This document shows, in pieces, positions 20,470 to 27,980 of a stretch of 34,877 bases of DNA. The stretch covers positions 1 to 34,877 of the forward strand of contig CAIZWU010000299.1 of the NCBI GenBank assembly GCA_903936775.1. The letters run 5' to 3'. A program made the position numbers and the translations under genes. A model generated the notes under the pieces. The model did no database searches. It was given only the letters and a program-made list of their open reading frames with translations, and was not told the DNA's origin. The DNA comes from an uncultured bacterium. Lineage in GTDB: Bacteria > Verrucomicrobiota > Verrucomicrobiia > Verrucomicrobiales > V1-33. How positions within the stretch are numbered: position 1 is the stretch's first letter; every line of letters starts with the position of its first letter.

Positions 20470-20612
20470 GCCGGATAAGTGAGGGAAAAAAGAAAAAAGA
20501 ACGGACGCCGCAGGAAAAAGCGGGAGAGAGGAGGCGCAGTATTCCTGCTGGCCGGGAAATCTCAATGAAGAACCACCAGGCGGGAAACGGACGGCTTTCC
20601 CCGGTTGGAAAG

Positions 20613-20651
20613 GGCCACGGCGCCTCCCGCAGGACGGAAAGCGCCGTGGCC
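20613..20651 (-). terminator. Stem-loop after the Gfo/Idh/MocA gene
   Basis: An 11-bp perfect GC-rich stem (GGCCACGGCGC at 20613-20623 with its complement at 20641-20651) encloses a 17-nt loop, 20 bp beyond the stop. On the minus strand it is followed by CTTTCC, a poor T tract, so termination may be weak or factor-assisted. Confidence 0.55.
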
Positions 20652-20671
20652 AAGGGAATCGGATGGGCGGT

Positions 20672-22114
20672 TCAGCCAATCTTGTAGTCCCAGCCGGCGC
20701 GGTAGGACTTGTTGATGAAGGCGTTGGCTTCCGGACTGTTGGTGAAGGCCATGGCCTTGGCGTCCCAGAGGAGCTTTTTGCCCTTCTCGACGCGCTGGGC
20801 GACGTTGCCGAGGAGGATGGTTTCGGTGAAGGGCGCGGCGTATTTGAAGTTGGAGCCGGGGAAATCGATCGGTTTGTTCCCGAGACAGGCCTGACGCCAC
20901 TCCTCATGGTGGCCGATGGAGCGCTCCAGCAATTTCGGCGGGCTGCCGATCTTCTGCATGTTGGCTTCCGGGATGATGCGGGAACGGTCGCCGTAGTCGC
21001 CGGTGACGAGCAGGCTTTCCTTGGTGCCGATGTAAACGTTGCCGCTGGTCGGGATTTTCTGCAGCGAACCGTCGGGCATGCGCAGTTTTTCCTCCCCGAT
21101 GGCCTTGGCCACGCGTTCGAGGGCGAGCGCGTCTTCGCCTTTCTCATTTTTCAGCATTCCGTCATACCAGGTGACGGTGAAACCAGGGCGGGCCTTGCCA
21201 TTCGGCAGGGTGCCGGGGCCGTAGGTCCATTTCAAAATAGCGCCCTTGGGGAACATGTCGCTGGACTGGCCATTGATCTCGATGACCTCCACCGCGGTCG
21301 GATATCCGGGGTTCATGGACATGAAAATGGAGTCCATGGTGTGACAGGCCATATCGGCGAGGGCGCCGCCGCCGAAGTCGAGGAAACCGCGCCAGTTGAA
21401 CATGTGATAAACCCCGCCGCGTTTGTTGGCGGGATTGTGCGAGAACGGCCGCGCCGGGGCCGGGCCGAGCCAGAGGTCCCAATTGAATTCCGCCGGCACG
21501 GGGTCGGTGGTGGTGGGCTTTTCCCCGCCCTGCGGCCAGATGGGACGGTTGGTGACGCAATGGATTTCGGTGACGTCGCCGAGGAACCCGCCATTCACGA
21601 ATTCATAGATGCGGCGGTTGCCCTCGTTGGCGTGGCCGTGGTTGCCCATCTGGGTGGCTACTTTGAATTTCTCGGCGGCCAGCTGGAGTTGCCGCGCTTC
21701 CCAGACGGTGTGGGTCAGGGGTTTCTGGGTGAAAACATGTTTGCCGGCCATCATGGCGAGGGCAGTGGCGGGGAAGTGGTGGTGGTCCGGCGTGCCCACA
21801 ATCACGGCATCGATGTTCTTCGCCTGCTCGTCGATCATCTTCCGGTAGTCCTGATAGCCTTTGGCATCCTTCCAGTTCGGGTCGTTCTTGTGGGCGAGGG
21901 CGTTGACGTAGTTCCGGGTGTCCACATCACAATAACAAGCCACGATGTCGCCGGCCGCCTTGGTGTCATCGGTGTGGCGTTTGTTGATCCCGCCGACCCC
22001 CACAAAGGCGATGCGCAGCTTGTCGCCCTTGTTCTGGGCGTGCAGGATGTTGGGAAATGCGAGAGCCCCGGCGGCGAGGCCGGATTGGGTCAGGAAGGAA
22101 CGGCGGCTGGTCAT
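20672..22114 (-). CDS. Gfo/Idh/MocA-family oxidoreductase, Tat-exported
   Basis: An NAD(P)-dependent sugar or cyclitol oxidoreductase of 480 residues. It starts with a twin-arginine signal (MTSRRSFLTQSGLAAGALAF), then a Rossmann fold with GVGG at residues 39-42, followed by GTPDHHHFPATALAMMAGKHVFTQKPLTH; the catalytic EKP motif of the family appears as QKP. The C-terminal half has the substrate domain with ADMACHTMDSIF. Such Tat-exported members are very numerous in Verrucomicrobia and Planctomycetes and are linked to carbohydrate oxidation outside the cytoplasm. ATG 22114 was chosen for the Tat signal, though the frame is open to 22363. It lies 130 bp downstream of a GH30-like glycosidase on the same strand, suggesting joint glycan processing. 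Confidence 0.92.
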   Translation of the reverse strand: MTSRRSFLTQSGLAAGALAFPNILHAQNKGDKLRIAFVGVGGINKRHTDDTKAAGDIVACYCDVDTRNYVNALAHKNDPNWKDAKGYQDYRKMIDEQAKNIDAVIVGTPDHHHFPATALAMMAGKHVFTQKPLTHTVWEARQLQLAAEKFKVATQMGNHGHANEGNRRIYEFVNGGFLGDVTEIHCVTNRPIWPQGGEKPTTTDPVPAEFNWDLWLGPAPARPFSHNPANKRGGVYHMFNWRGFLDFGGGALADMACHTMDSIFMSMNPGYPTAVEVIEINGQSSDMFPKGAILKWTYGPGTLPNGKARPGFTVTWYDGMLKNEKGEDALALERVAKAIGEEKLRMPDGSLQKIPTSGNVYIGTKESLLVTGDYGDRSRIIPEANMQKIGSPPKLLERSIGHHEEWRQACLGNKPIDFPGSNFKYAAPFTETILLGNVAQRVEKGKKLLWDAKAMAFTNSPEANAFINKSYRAGWDYKIG

Positions 22115-22244
22115 GGAAGGCTGGTATTTATGAGGAACGGAGTAATAGGAACTGAACTGCGGAATTTGGCGGGAATGCAGGCCGATGGCAAGACATTCTC
22201 CGTGCCCCTGCCCTTCCGACGGGCATTTCCGGCAGACCGCTGCC

Positions 22245-23678
22245 TCACCGGCCGGCGGTCCCACCGGTTTCCACCGTGAGCATCCCGCGGGGTGGCAGGG
22301 TAAATTTGAGCGGGCCACTTTTGGCAGGCTGGGCGGGCAGCGGCGACAGGGTGTCAGTGCCACTGGTCAGCCACGCCCCGGCCGGACCGTCGCCCCCTCC
22401 CCGGAAATTCACCACCAACTCCACCGGCTGGTCCGGCACATTGGCCCCGTTCAGGACGACGCGTTTCCCTTCCTTGCTGCGGAAGGCACAGGCTTTCACC
22501 CCGGGTTTGGAAAAGCCGCTGGCTCCCGCGCCGGAAACGCTGCTGGAGACCACCGTCATGCCGGGCTCCAGTTTGGAGGCAAATTGCCGGAACCCATGGT
22601 AAATCCGGGTCGGTTCCCAGGATTCCCCCCACTTCAGATGGATCAATGCCTCGCCACCCTGCCGGGGAGGATAAACCCAGTCGTAGGCCATCCAGACATT
22701 GGCCCCGCCGTTGAAGGCTTCACTCATCGCCAGCCAGAACTCCGTGGCTGACCGGATCTGCCCCGGCGAATCGTCCGGACCATTGACACACCACTCGGTG
22801 CCCCAGACCGGCCGGCCTTTGGCGGCTTTGGTCAGGGTTTTCCACCGGTCGCCCCGGCGGTCGTAGTCGTGAGTGCCCACGATATCGAGTTGGTTGCCCG
22901 CCTTCCGCAGCAGGGGCGGCAAATAATGTTCCGCGCCGTCGATGACACTGAGCCCGTTCGGTCCGACCAATTTCGGCCGGGGCACTTCCGGATGCCGCTT
23001 GGCCATTTCGGTCAGGTAATCCGCCACTTTGGCAAAAAGTGCCGCGTGCTGGTCCGGGTCGAGGAAATAGGACGGCTGGGTGTGCGGCCAGTCCGGTTCA
23101 TTGGCGATGCTCAGATAGTGCATCTCCACCCCGTTGCGCTTCATGTGGTCGAGGAAGGCCCAGAGGTATTCCCCCAACTCCAGTTCCAGGCCTTTTTTCA
23201 GGGTGCCTTTTTGCGGCCCTCCCCCGGACACATCATCATTCGTTTTCATCCACGCCGGGGGCGTGTAGAGCGTGGCGTAAAACTTCATCTGCGGCTGCCG
23301 CTGCAGGGCCGCCTTGCAGATCGCCAGGGTATGTTCGCAGTATTTGAAATCTCCGTCCTTGAACGCCGGGGTCCAAGGGTCCGCATTGTCATTCTGCGGC
23401 TCGTGATCGTGGCGGATGTAGAGATGCAGGTAATCCGTGCGCACCTCCTTGAACATCGCATCGTAGAGCTTCTCCTGCTCTTCCGGTTTGTTCCGCGCCG
23501 CCAGGCTGGTCATGTGCCCCTCATAAAAAATCGCCCCGCAGCCCAGCCCATCAAACGACTGCAGCGCCTTGGAAACCTCCACCGTCACCTGCGTCGGAGC
23601 CGCCCGCAGCCCCACGGGAGCCGCCAGACCGATCATGCCAAGGACAAGAAGAGAAGGAAGGAATGGATTCAAAGCCAT
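22245..23678 (-). CDS. Secreted GH30-like glycoside hydrolase
   Basis: A secreted retaining glycosidase of 476 residues related to family GH30 (xylanases, beta-glucosidases and endo-beta-1,6-galactanases). After a signal peptide (about 1-27), QSFDGLGCGAIFYEG opens a TIM barrel. YATLYTPPAWMKTND near 134 matches the SPPAWMK-type strand; the probable acid/base is Glu194 in LSIANEPDW and the nucleophile Glu295 in VWGTEWCVNG. A C-terminal beta-sandwich with KACAFRSKEGKRVVLNGAN follows, the usual GH30 appendage. ATG 23678 gives the signal peptide; the longer frame (to 23759) does not. It is upstream of the Gfo/Idh/MocA gene on the same strand. The substrate cannot be named from sequence alone. Confidence 0.85.
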   Translation of the reverse strand: MALNPFLPSLLVLGMIGLAAPVGLRAAPTQVTVEVSKALQSFDGLGCGAIFYEGHMTSLAARNKPEEQEKLYDAMFKEVRTDYLHLYIRHDHEPQNDNADPWTPAFKDGDFKYCEHTLAICKAALQRQPQMKFYATLYTPPAWMKTNDDVSGGGPQKGTLKKGLELELGEYLWAFLDHMKRNGVEMHYLSIANEPDWPHTQPSYFLDPDQHAALFAKVADYLTEMAKRHPEVPRPKLVGPNGLSVIDGAEHYLPPLLRKAGNQLDIVGTHDYDRRGDRWKTLTKAAKGRPVWGTEWCVNGPDDSPGQIRSATEFWLAMSEAFNGGANVWMAYDWVYPPRQGGEALIHLKWGESWEPTRIYHGFRQFASKLEPGMTVVSSSVSGAGASGFSKPGVKACAFRSKEGKRVVLNGANVPDQPVELVVNFRGGGDGPAGAWLTSGTDTLSPLPAQPAKSGPLKFTLPPRGMLTVETGGTAGR

Positions 23679-23842
23679 TCCGTTCCGTGACACACATTCC
23701 GGCAGGGTGCTATCGGAGGAATAAACCCTGTGCGGTGCCGAGATTGGGGCGGAGTCCAACCCATTCGCTGGCCGCTACTTGGGCGGGGCGGCAAGAGCAA
23801 CACTTCGATGGCGGATTGAAGGGCTGGGTAGCACCAAGGACT

Positions 23843-23889
23843 GGCCGATGCTCTGCGACTCAGGAGGACCTTCGTCCACCAGCGCTGGT
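23843..23889 (-). repeat. Palindromic repeat related to the stop-abutting family
   Basis: On the minus strand, starting at the last codon of the histidine-kinase gene: ACCAGCGCTGGT (a perfect 12-bp palindrome overlapping the stop), the hairpin GGAC gaag GTCC, and GAGCATCGGCC. The last 11 bases are identical to the end of copy 1 (5140-5150), so this is probably a diverged member of the same dispersed family. Confidence 0.55.
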
Positions 23890-24641
23890 CACGCGACGGG
23901 GACGCTCAGCCAGAAGGTGGTCGCTTCCGGGGTGCTGCGCACGCCGAGGGTGGCGCCCATCTGGGAGGCGAGCACGGAGGCGACGGTGAGGCCGATGCCG
24001 AAATGTTTGCTGTCCTTGGTGCTGGCGAAGGGTTTGAAGACGTCCTTCAGTTTTTCGGGCGGGATCGGGGCTCCGGTGTTCCTGACAAAGACATCGACAT
24101 GACCGGGACGGCTTTCCGGCACTGAGCCCGGGGGGAGAACGTCGAGGGCGGCCGCGCCCGGCTGGCCGCTGTTGGCCACCGCTTCGGCGGCGTTGAGGAG
24201 GAGGTCGCCGAGCAGTTCCTTGAAACGGCCACTATCGATTTTCACCGGCGGCACGTCGGGGGAGATATTGATCTGGAAGGGCACGCTGAATTTCGAAAAG
24301 GGAGCGCGCAGCATGTTGTCCATCACCGGCAGGTAGTCCTTCAGCTGGACGGATTGCGGCGTGATCCTGACACACCCCCCGGCGGCGAGGATTCGTTCGG
24401 CCAGACCGGCCGCGCCCTGGGCCGCTTCCTTCATGTGCTCAAGGTTTTCCTTGGTGGTCTCGTCCAATTCATCGCCCATCAGGATCAGGCTGGAGAAACC
24501 CTGGATCACCGCCAGGAAATTGTTCTGTTTGTGGACCAGCCCGCGGATCAGGCTGTTGAAAAATTCGCCCACGGGCGTGCCCTGGATCACCGGGGGAAGC
24601 GCCATAATGTAGCCGTGGGGAGTCAACTCGCTGGTTTGCAT
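23889..24641 (-). CDS. Soluble sensor histidine kinase-like protein
   Basis: A 250-residue cytoplasmic protein with the NtrB-type kinase core but no transmembrane segment and only about 30 residues before the phosphoacceptor region. The H-box is LVHKQNNFLAVIQG (His37); the ATP-binding domain shows the N-box LLLNAAEAV (Asn150), a G1 box reading RNTGAPIP (Asn188 in place of the usual Asp), the F-box FKPFASTK and the G2 box HFGIGLTVA. The substituted G1 box occurs in active kinases too, so activity is not excluded. No response regulator lies next to it, making it an orphan. The sensory input must come from a partner or the short N terminus. The start is uncertain: ATG 24641 or Met13 are both possible. 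Confidence 0.82.
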   Translation of the reverse strand: MQTSELTPHGYIMALPPVIQGTPVGEFFNSLIRGLVHKQNNFLAVIQGFSSLILMGDELDETTKENLEHMKEAAQGAAGLAERILAAGGCVRITPQSVQLKDYLPVMDNMLRAPFSKFSVPFQINISPDVPPVKIDSGRFKELLGDLLLNAAEAVANSGQPGAAALDVLPPGSVPESRPGHVDVFVRNTGAPIPPEKLKDVFKPFASTKDSKHFGIGLTVASVLASQMGATLGVRSTPEATTFWLSVPVA

Positions 24642-24743
24642 GGATTAAGAAAGATGGAGGTCTTCCATAAAAACTGCATTTATCAGGAATTGTAAAGTAA
24701 AAGATCAAGCAAATTTAACCGTCTGGCGTTCAGAGAGAAAACT

Positions 24744-24769
24744 ACGGATTTCGCGGATCACACAGATCG
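24744..24769. repeat. Phased GGAT repeat
   Basis: ACGGATTTCGCGGATCACACAGATCG repeats CGGAT, GCGGAT and CAGAT with a 9-bp period. It sits in the 202-bp gap between the cytidine deaminase and the kinase gene; the rest of that gap is AT-rich towards the kinase start, with a TACAAT element that could be a -10 box. Function unknown. Confidence 0.4.
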
Positions 24770-24843
24770 TCTTTGCCGGCGGAAAGGCTGCTGCTCTGGA
24801 ATCATCCGTGAAACCGCCGGTTTGCCTCCTCTCCTTGCCCGCG

Positions 24844-25236
24844 TCAGACGCCATCCAGGATTCCGGTCTTGGCGCGGGGCAGCAGAATTCCCAAGGTGGT
24901 CTCTTCCGAAGCCTCCCGCGTCGCCATCAGAATGGGGAAATCCCCGAATTCTGCCAGGACCTGACGGCAGGCGCCGCACGGCGAGATCGGCTCCCGGGTA
25001 TCGGCCACCACCACCAGCGCGGTAAATTCCCGGCACCCCGCCGCCACGGCCTGAGCCACGGCATTGCGTTCCGCACAAATGGTGAGGCCGAAGCTCAGAT
25101 TCTCCACATTACAGCCCCGGTAGACCACCCCGTCCGCCCCCAGCAGCGCCGCGCCGACATGGAACTTCGAATAGGGCGCGTAGGCCCGGTCGCGGACCTC
25201 CCAGGCGGCAGGAATCAGAGCGGAGAAATCGGTCAT
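24844..25236 (-). CDS. cdd: Cytidine deaminase
   Basis: Hydrolytic deaminase converting cytidine and deoxycytidine to uridine and deoxyuridine in pyrimidine salvage. The 130-residue homotetrameric-type protein has YAPYSKFHVGAALLG near residue 19, the zinc/catalytic motif CAERNA (Cys54, Glu56) and PCGACRQVLAEF (Cys87 and Cys90). Length is that of the short, tetrameric Cdd class. ATG 25236 lacks a Shine-Dalgarno sequence. The next gene upstream on the same strand is xerD, 116 bp away; the gap contains a short tandem repeat, so co-transcription is uncertain. Confidence 0.95.
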   Translation of the reverse strand: MTDFSALIPAAWEVRDRAYAPYSKFHVGAALLGADGVVYRGCNVENLSFGLTICAERNAVAQAVAAGCREFTALVVVADTREPISPCGACRQVLAEFGDFPILMATREASEETTLGILLPRAKTGILDGV

Positions 25237-25320
25237 ATGCTTGATGGTTTACGATGGATGATTGGAAAAATGGCTCATTCCTGGTCCGGCCTCACGCCTC
25301 ATCCCACCCTCCGGTCAAAT

Positions 25321-25335
25321 CATAAACCATAAACC
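25321..25335. repeat. CATAAAC tandem repeat between xerD and cdd
   Basis: CATAAACCATAAACC is two copies of an 8-bp unit. A related inverted piece, ATGGTTTACGATGG (25244-25257), lies just before the cdd start, so the two could pair in the transcript. Confidence 0.4.
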
Positions 25336-25352
25336 GGCAATCCTGAATGTCC

Positions 25353-26237
25353 TCAAGCTCTGGGATGGAATTTGGCATGCACTTCCTTGAGCCGCCGCTG
25401 ATCCACGTGGGTGTAAATCTGGGTGGTGGAGATGTTGGCATGGCCCAGCATTTCCTGGATGACCCGCAGGTCCGCCCCGCCGCTCAGCAGATGGGTGGCA
25501 AAGCTATGGCGGAGCAGGTGGGGATACACCACCAGATCGACCGCGGCCGCCCGCGCCTTGACGATCTGCCAGAGACGTTGATTGGTCAGGGCCTGCCCGT
25601 GCCTGCCGATGATGAGATGACTGGTCGTTTTCCGCGTCACCAGTTCCGGCCGTCCCTTGTCCAGCCACGCCTGCACCGCGGCCCGCGCCCTGCGGCCCAC
25701 CGGCACCAGCCGCGTTTTATTCCCCTTCCCCGTCACGCGGATGAAGCCCTCCTCCATGGAAAGCTGATCCATCGTCGCATTGGCCAGTTCCGAGATCCGC
25801 AGCCCGCTGGCGTAGAGCAATTCCAGCACCGCCAGATCGCGGTAATCGAGCGGTTCCTTCGGCTCGATGCTGGCCAGCAGATGCTCGACTTCCGTTTCCG
25901 TCAGGGTCTCCGGCAGGGAGGCATCCAACCGCGGGGCCTGCAATCCTTCAGCCACATCTTTCGGAATGAATTTCCGGATCGCCAGCCAGCGGAAAAAGAT
26001 CTTCACCGCAATCACCTGCAGCCGGATCGAGGCATTACTCAGCCCTTCCCCCTTCCGCAGAAAAAGATAGTCCGTCAGATGCCCCAACTCCACCGCCGCC
26101 GCGTCCTTCACCCCATGTTTCGCCTCCAGCCACGACACCAGCGCCTCCAGGGTCTGCCGGTTCGATAATTGATAGTTCACCGAAAGCCCGCGCTCCGTGG
26201 CGAGGTGCAGGATGAACCTTTCCAAGGCGCTGGTCAT
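25353..26237 (-). CDS. xerD: Site-specific tyrosine recombinase XerD
   Basis: A chromosome-dimer-resolution recombinase of 294 residues. The N-terminal SAM-like core-binding domain (residues 1 to about 100) is followed by the catalytic domain with Arg in [12 protein letters not shown], Lys in [14 protein letters not shown], the [15 protein letters not shown] box, His in [12 protein letters not shown] and the nucleophilic Tyr in the same segment. The ending [10 protein letters not shown] matches XerD more than XerC or phage integrases. ATG 26237 starts at the first in-frame Met of the conserved domain. No phage, integron or attachment site is evident next to it, so it looks like the housekeeping enzyme that acts with FtsK at dif. 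Confidence 0.93.
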   Translation of the reverse strand: MTSALERFILHLATERGLSVNYQLSNRQTLEALVSWLEAKHGVKDAAAVELGHLTDYLFLRKGEGLSNASIRLQVIAVKIFFRWLAIRKFIPKDVAEGLQAPRLDASLPETLTETEVEHLLASIEPKEPLDYRDLAVLELLYASGLRISELANATMDQLSMEEGFIRVTGKGNKTRLVPVGRRARAAVQAWLDKGRPELVTRKTTSHLIIGRHGQALTNQRLWQIVKARAAAVDLVVYPHLLRHSFATHLLSGGADLRVIQEMLGHANISTTQIYTHVDQRRLKEVHAKFHPRA

Positions 26238-26290
26238 ACCCCGCCATATCAGCCCGCAGCCGCCACAGTGCAAACGTAGGGACGTTTTTC

Positions 26291-26416
26291 TCAGCCGCCC
26301 TTGAAGAAATAGACCAGCAGCAGAATCGGCAGGGGAATACCGAGGAGCCAAAGGAGAATCCACCCGATTTTACCGGCAGGGCGGCAGGCGGACCAGTGAG
26401 GTTTGATGAGCTTCAT
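26291..26416 (-). CDS. 41-residue single-TM peptide
   Basis: A small open frame encoding a 41-residue peptide: [18 protein letters not shown], then a hydrophobic core ([20 protein letters not shown]) and a KGG tail. The [11 protein letters not shown] core resembles tiny predicted membrane proteins seen in many bacterial genomes (a small-protein family of unknown function). It lies 53 bp upstream of xerD and 37 bp downstream of the PPOX-family gene on the same strand, an operon-like position. Support is the clean start, the hydrophobicity and the exact stop; no ribosome-binding site is seen. Confidence 0.62.
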   Translation of the reverse strand: MKLIKPHWSACRPAGKIGWILLWLLGIPLPILLLVYFFKGG

Positions 26417-26453
26417 AGAGGTCGGGCCGGGGTTAAAAACGGGGGATCACCGG

Positions 26454-26951
26454 TCAGGCCAAGGGGACTTTCCCGTGCTGGGCGCCTTCTTCAATTTTTG
26501 GCTGGGTGCCGGACACATAGGCTTTGGCAGCCTCGTAGAGATACCGCACGCCCTGGAGGCTGGAGTTGTCCCAATACTCAGCCTGGTGCGGAATGATGTG
26601 CACCAGCATGAGGTTGGGGTCGTTGATTCCTTCCGGGAACCAGACTCGGAAAGGTTCCCGCCAGAAGGATTCGATCAAGGCGCGGTCAGTCACGAGATCG
26701 GCGGTGCCATCCATGGAAAGATACTTCTGGTGGTCCTTCTGGAACGTGAGCAGGACCGCATCCTCCTGACGGATTTCCCGGGTCTTGGGGCTGTCGGTGT
26801 CCGTGAAAAACCAAACATGGCAGTCCGGGCTGACATGGACAATTTCCATGGGCCGCGCGTGCAGGGTGTCCCCTCCGCCATGAGTGACCAGCATGGCTGT
26901 GTGGAAGCTCAGCAGCAGTTCAAGGACTCTTTCGGGGGAGGAGGGGGACAT
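26454..26951 (-). CDS. Pyridoxamine 5'-phosphate oxidase-like (general stress protein 26-like) protein
   Basis: A 165-residue split-barrel protein of the PPOX/flavin-reductase-like superfamily, probably binding FMN or a related cofactor. The pattern AMLVTH...LHARPMEIVHVSPDCHVWFFTDTDSPK is typical of the GSP26-like (YzzA/YdaG) subgroup, followed by DAVLLTFQKDHQKYLSMDGTADLV and a C-terminal helix region. Members are often induced by general stress; substrate unknown. ATG 26951 follows CCCTCCC, no Shine-Dalgarno sequence. It sits between the small membrane peptide and a small lipoprotein gene, all on the minus strand. Confidence 0.85.
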   Translation of the reverse strand: MSPSSPERVLELLLSFHTAMLVTHGGGDTLHARPMEIVHVSPDCHVWFFTDTDSPKTREIRQEDAVLLTFQKDHQKYLSMDGTADLVTDRALIESFWREPFRVWFPEGINDPNLMLVHIIPHQAEYWDNSSLQGVRYLYEAAKAYVSGTQPKIEEGAQHGKVPLA

Positions 26952-26977
26952 GGGAGGGAGGGGGTTGAAGGTCCGGG

Positions 26978-27241
26978 CTACCGGGAAGGCTGATTATTTG
27001 TTGTGGCGAACCGCCTCGGTTTGTTTCCCGAGGACGTGTTGTTGGCCTTGGTCGCAGCGACATCGGCCTCACCTTGTTTTTCCTGCGCATGGGCGGCGGC
27101 TTCCCCCGCTTTGCGGCCGGCTTCGGCCTGCTGTTCCAGTTGGTCGGCCTGGGCTTCGAGGGCTTCTTCCTGGGCGGAGCCGCAAGCGGTGAGAGTGACA
27201 GCGGCCATCAGGATGGCCAGCGCCAGGAAACGGGTTTTCAT
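26978..27241 (-). CDS. Small lipoprotein with helical Gln/Glu/Ala-rich domain
   Basis: An 87-residue predicted lipoprotein. MKTRFLALAILMAAVTLTACGS gives a classic lipobox (LTAC, Cys20), followed by a coiled-coil-prone stretch of Ala, Glu and Gln (residues about 24-55) and a basic, Asn-rich tail. No enzymatic motif. The frame is open further upstream (to 27490), but the lipoprotein signal fixes ATG 27241. It lies 26 bp upstream of the PPOX-like gene, so the two may be co-transcribed. Function unknown. Confidence 0.78.
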   Translation of the reverse strand: MKTRFLALAILMAAVTLTACGSAQEEALEAQADQLEQQAEAGRKAGEAAAHAQEKQGEADVAATKANNTSSGNKPRRFATTNNQPSR

Positions 27242-27420
27242 GAGATCGGAAAATTGAGGTTCAAGACCTTGGTTCGGAGGACTATGGGTTGCCCCTATCC
27301 TCTGCAAAGCCCGTGCCGCCGGCCTCCTACGGGGGGAATGCCCGTCCACGGTGGCTTCCGGAGCCGCTAAATGCCGCAACCAGCGGAGGCGGCACGGCAA
27401 AATGCAAGCCACCCCGGCAG

Positions 27421-27829
27421 CTATTTCAGGACGTTCCGGGCAGCGGTTTCCCAGCCGATGGCACTGCGGAGCGGGATGCCGGGGGCCCATTCGCCCGGCG
27501 GTTCCGTAGTCGTCAGGGGATAGGCCACGAAGGCCACGAAATCCCCGATTTCAAATCCGGCTTCCTGATAGGCAAAGGCCATTTTGGCGAGAAGCCGCCG
27601 CCGGCTCTTGTTGTTGGTGGCATGGTTGTTCGCTTCCGCCGCCGCCAAAGCGGGCGTATACCAACCCGGGCTTCCCCTCATCAACTGGATCAGGGCTTCG
27701 ATCCAGCGCCCATTGACTAAATCCTGAGGGGGCTGCCACTGGCAGTTTAAACAACTCTTCCAGCGCCATGTCCTCCAAGCCGGCCTGTTTGAACAGCCGT
27801 GCCGACTTTATCCCGATAAGCGCGGACAA
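27421..27829 (-). pseudogene. Frameshifted gene of unknown function
   Basis: Two overlapping minus-strand frames join into one plausible protein of about 135 residues. The first, from TTG 27829, reads LSALIGIKSARLFKQAGLED ... ELFKLPVAAP; the second, ending at 27421, continues QDLVNGRWIEALIQLMRGSP ... AARNVLK. The switch is a +1 shift and is best placed at a run of five C (plus strand GGGGG, 27728-27732); deleting one base restores a single frame. No ATG is available before 27829, and a TGA occurs about 20 codons upstream, so the 5' end may also be lost. It is either a decayed gene or a one-base sequencing error. No family recognised. Confidence 0.65.
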
Positions 27830-27936
27830 ACCCTGCTCACCGACACGGTCTTGTCGGAGGAGGGTTATATTTTTTTGGCGGGCCTTTTTCCCTCAGCCTC
27901 ATCCTGGGGCCTTGATTCACAGGGCCCCGCGACCGT

Positions 27937-27964
27937 AAAAACCGGGAACCAAAACGCCCCCGGT
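27937..27964 (-). terminator. Intrinsic terminator of the PEP-CTERM gene
   Basis: On the minus strand, 16 bp after the stop, ACCGGG and CCCGGT pair around a 12-nt loop and run into TTTTT (27941-27937). The stem has only six base pairs, all but one G-C. Confidence 0.65.
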
Positions 27965-27980
27965 GCAGCCCATAAGCAGA

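Noticed and set aside
20470..21147. N-terminal extension of the Aas-like synthetase frame
   Set aside because: It overlaps the Gfo/Idh/MocA gene in another frame and reads as low-complexity Pro/Ser/Arg; the true start is taken as ATG 20469.
23889..26416. Mobile island built around the XerD recombinase
   Set aside because: The recombinase ends in the XerD-type HPRA tail, neighbours are housekeeping genes, and no attachment repeats or transposase are seen.
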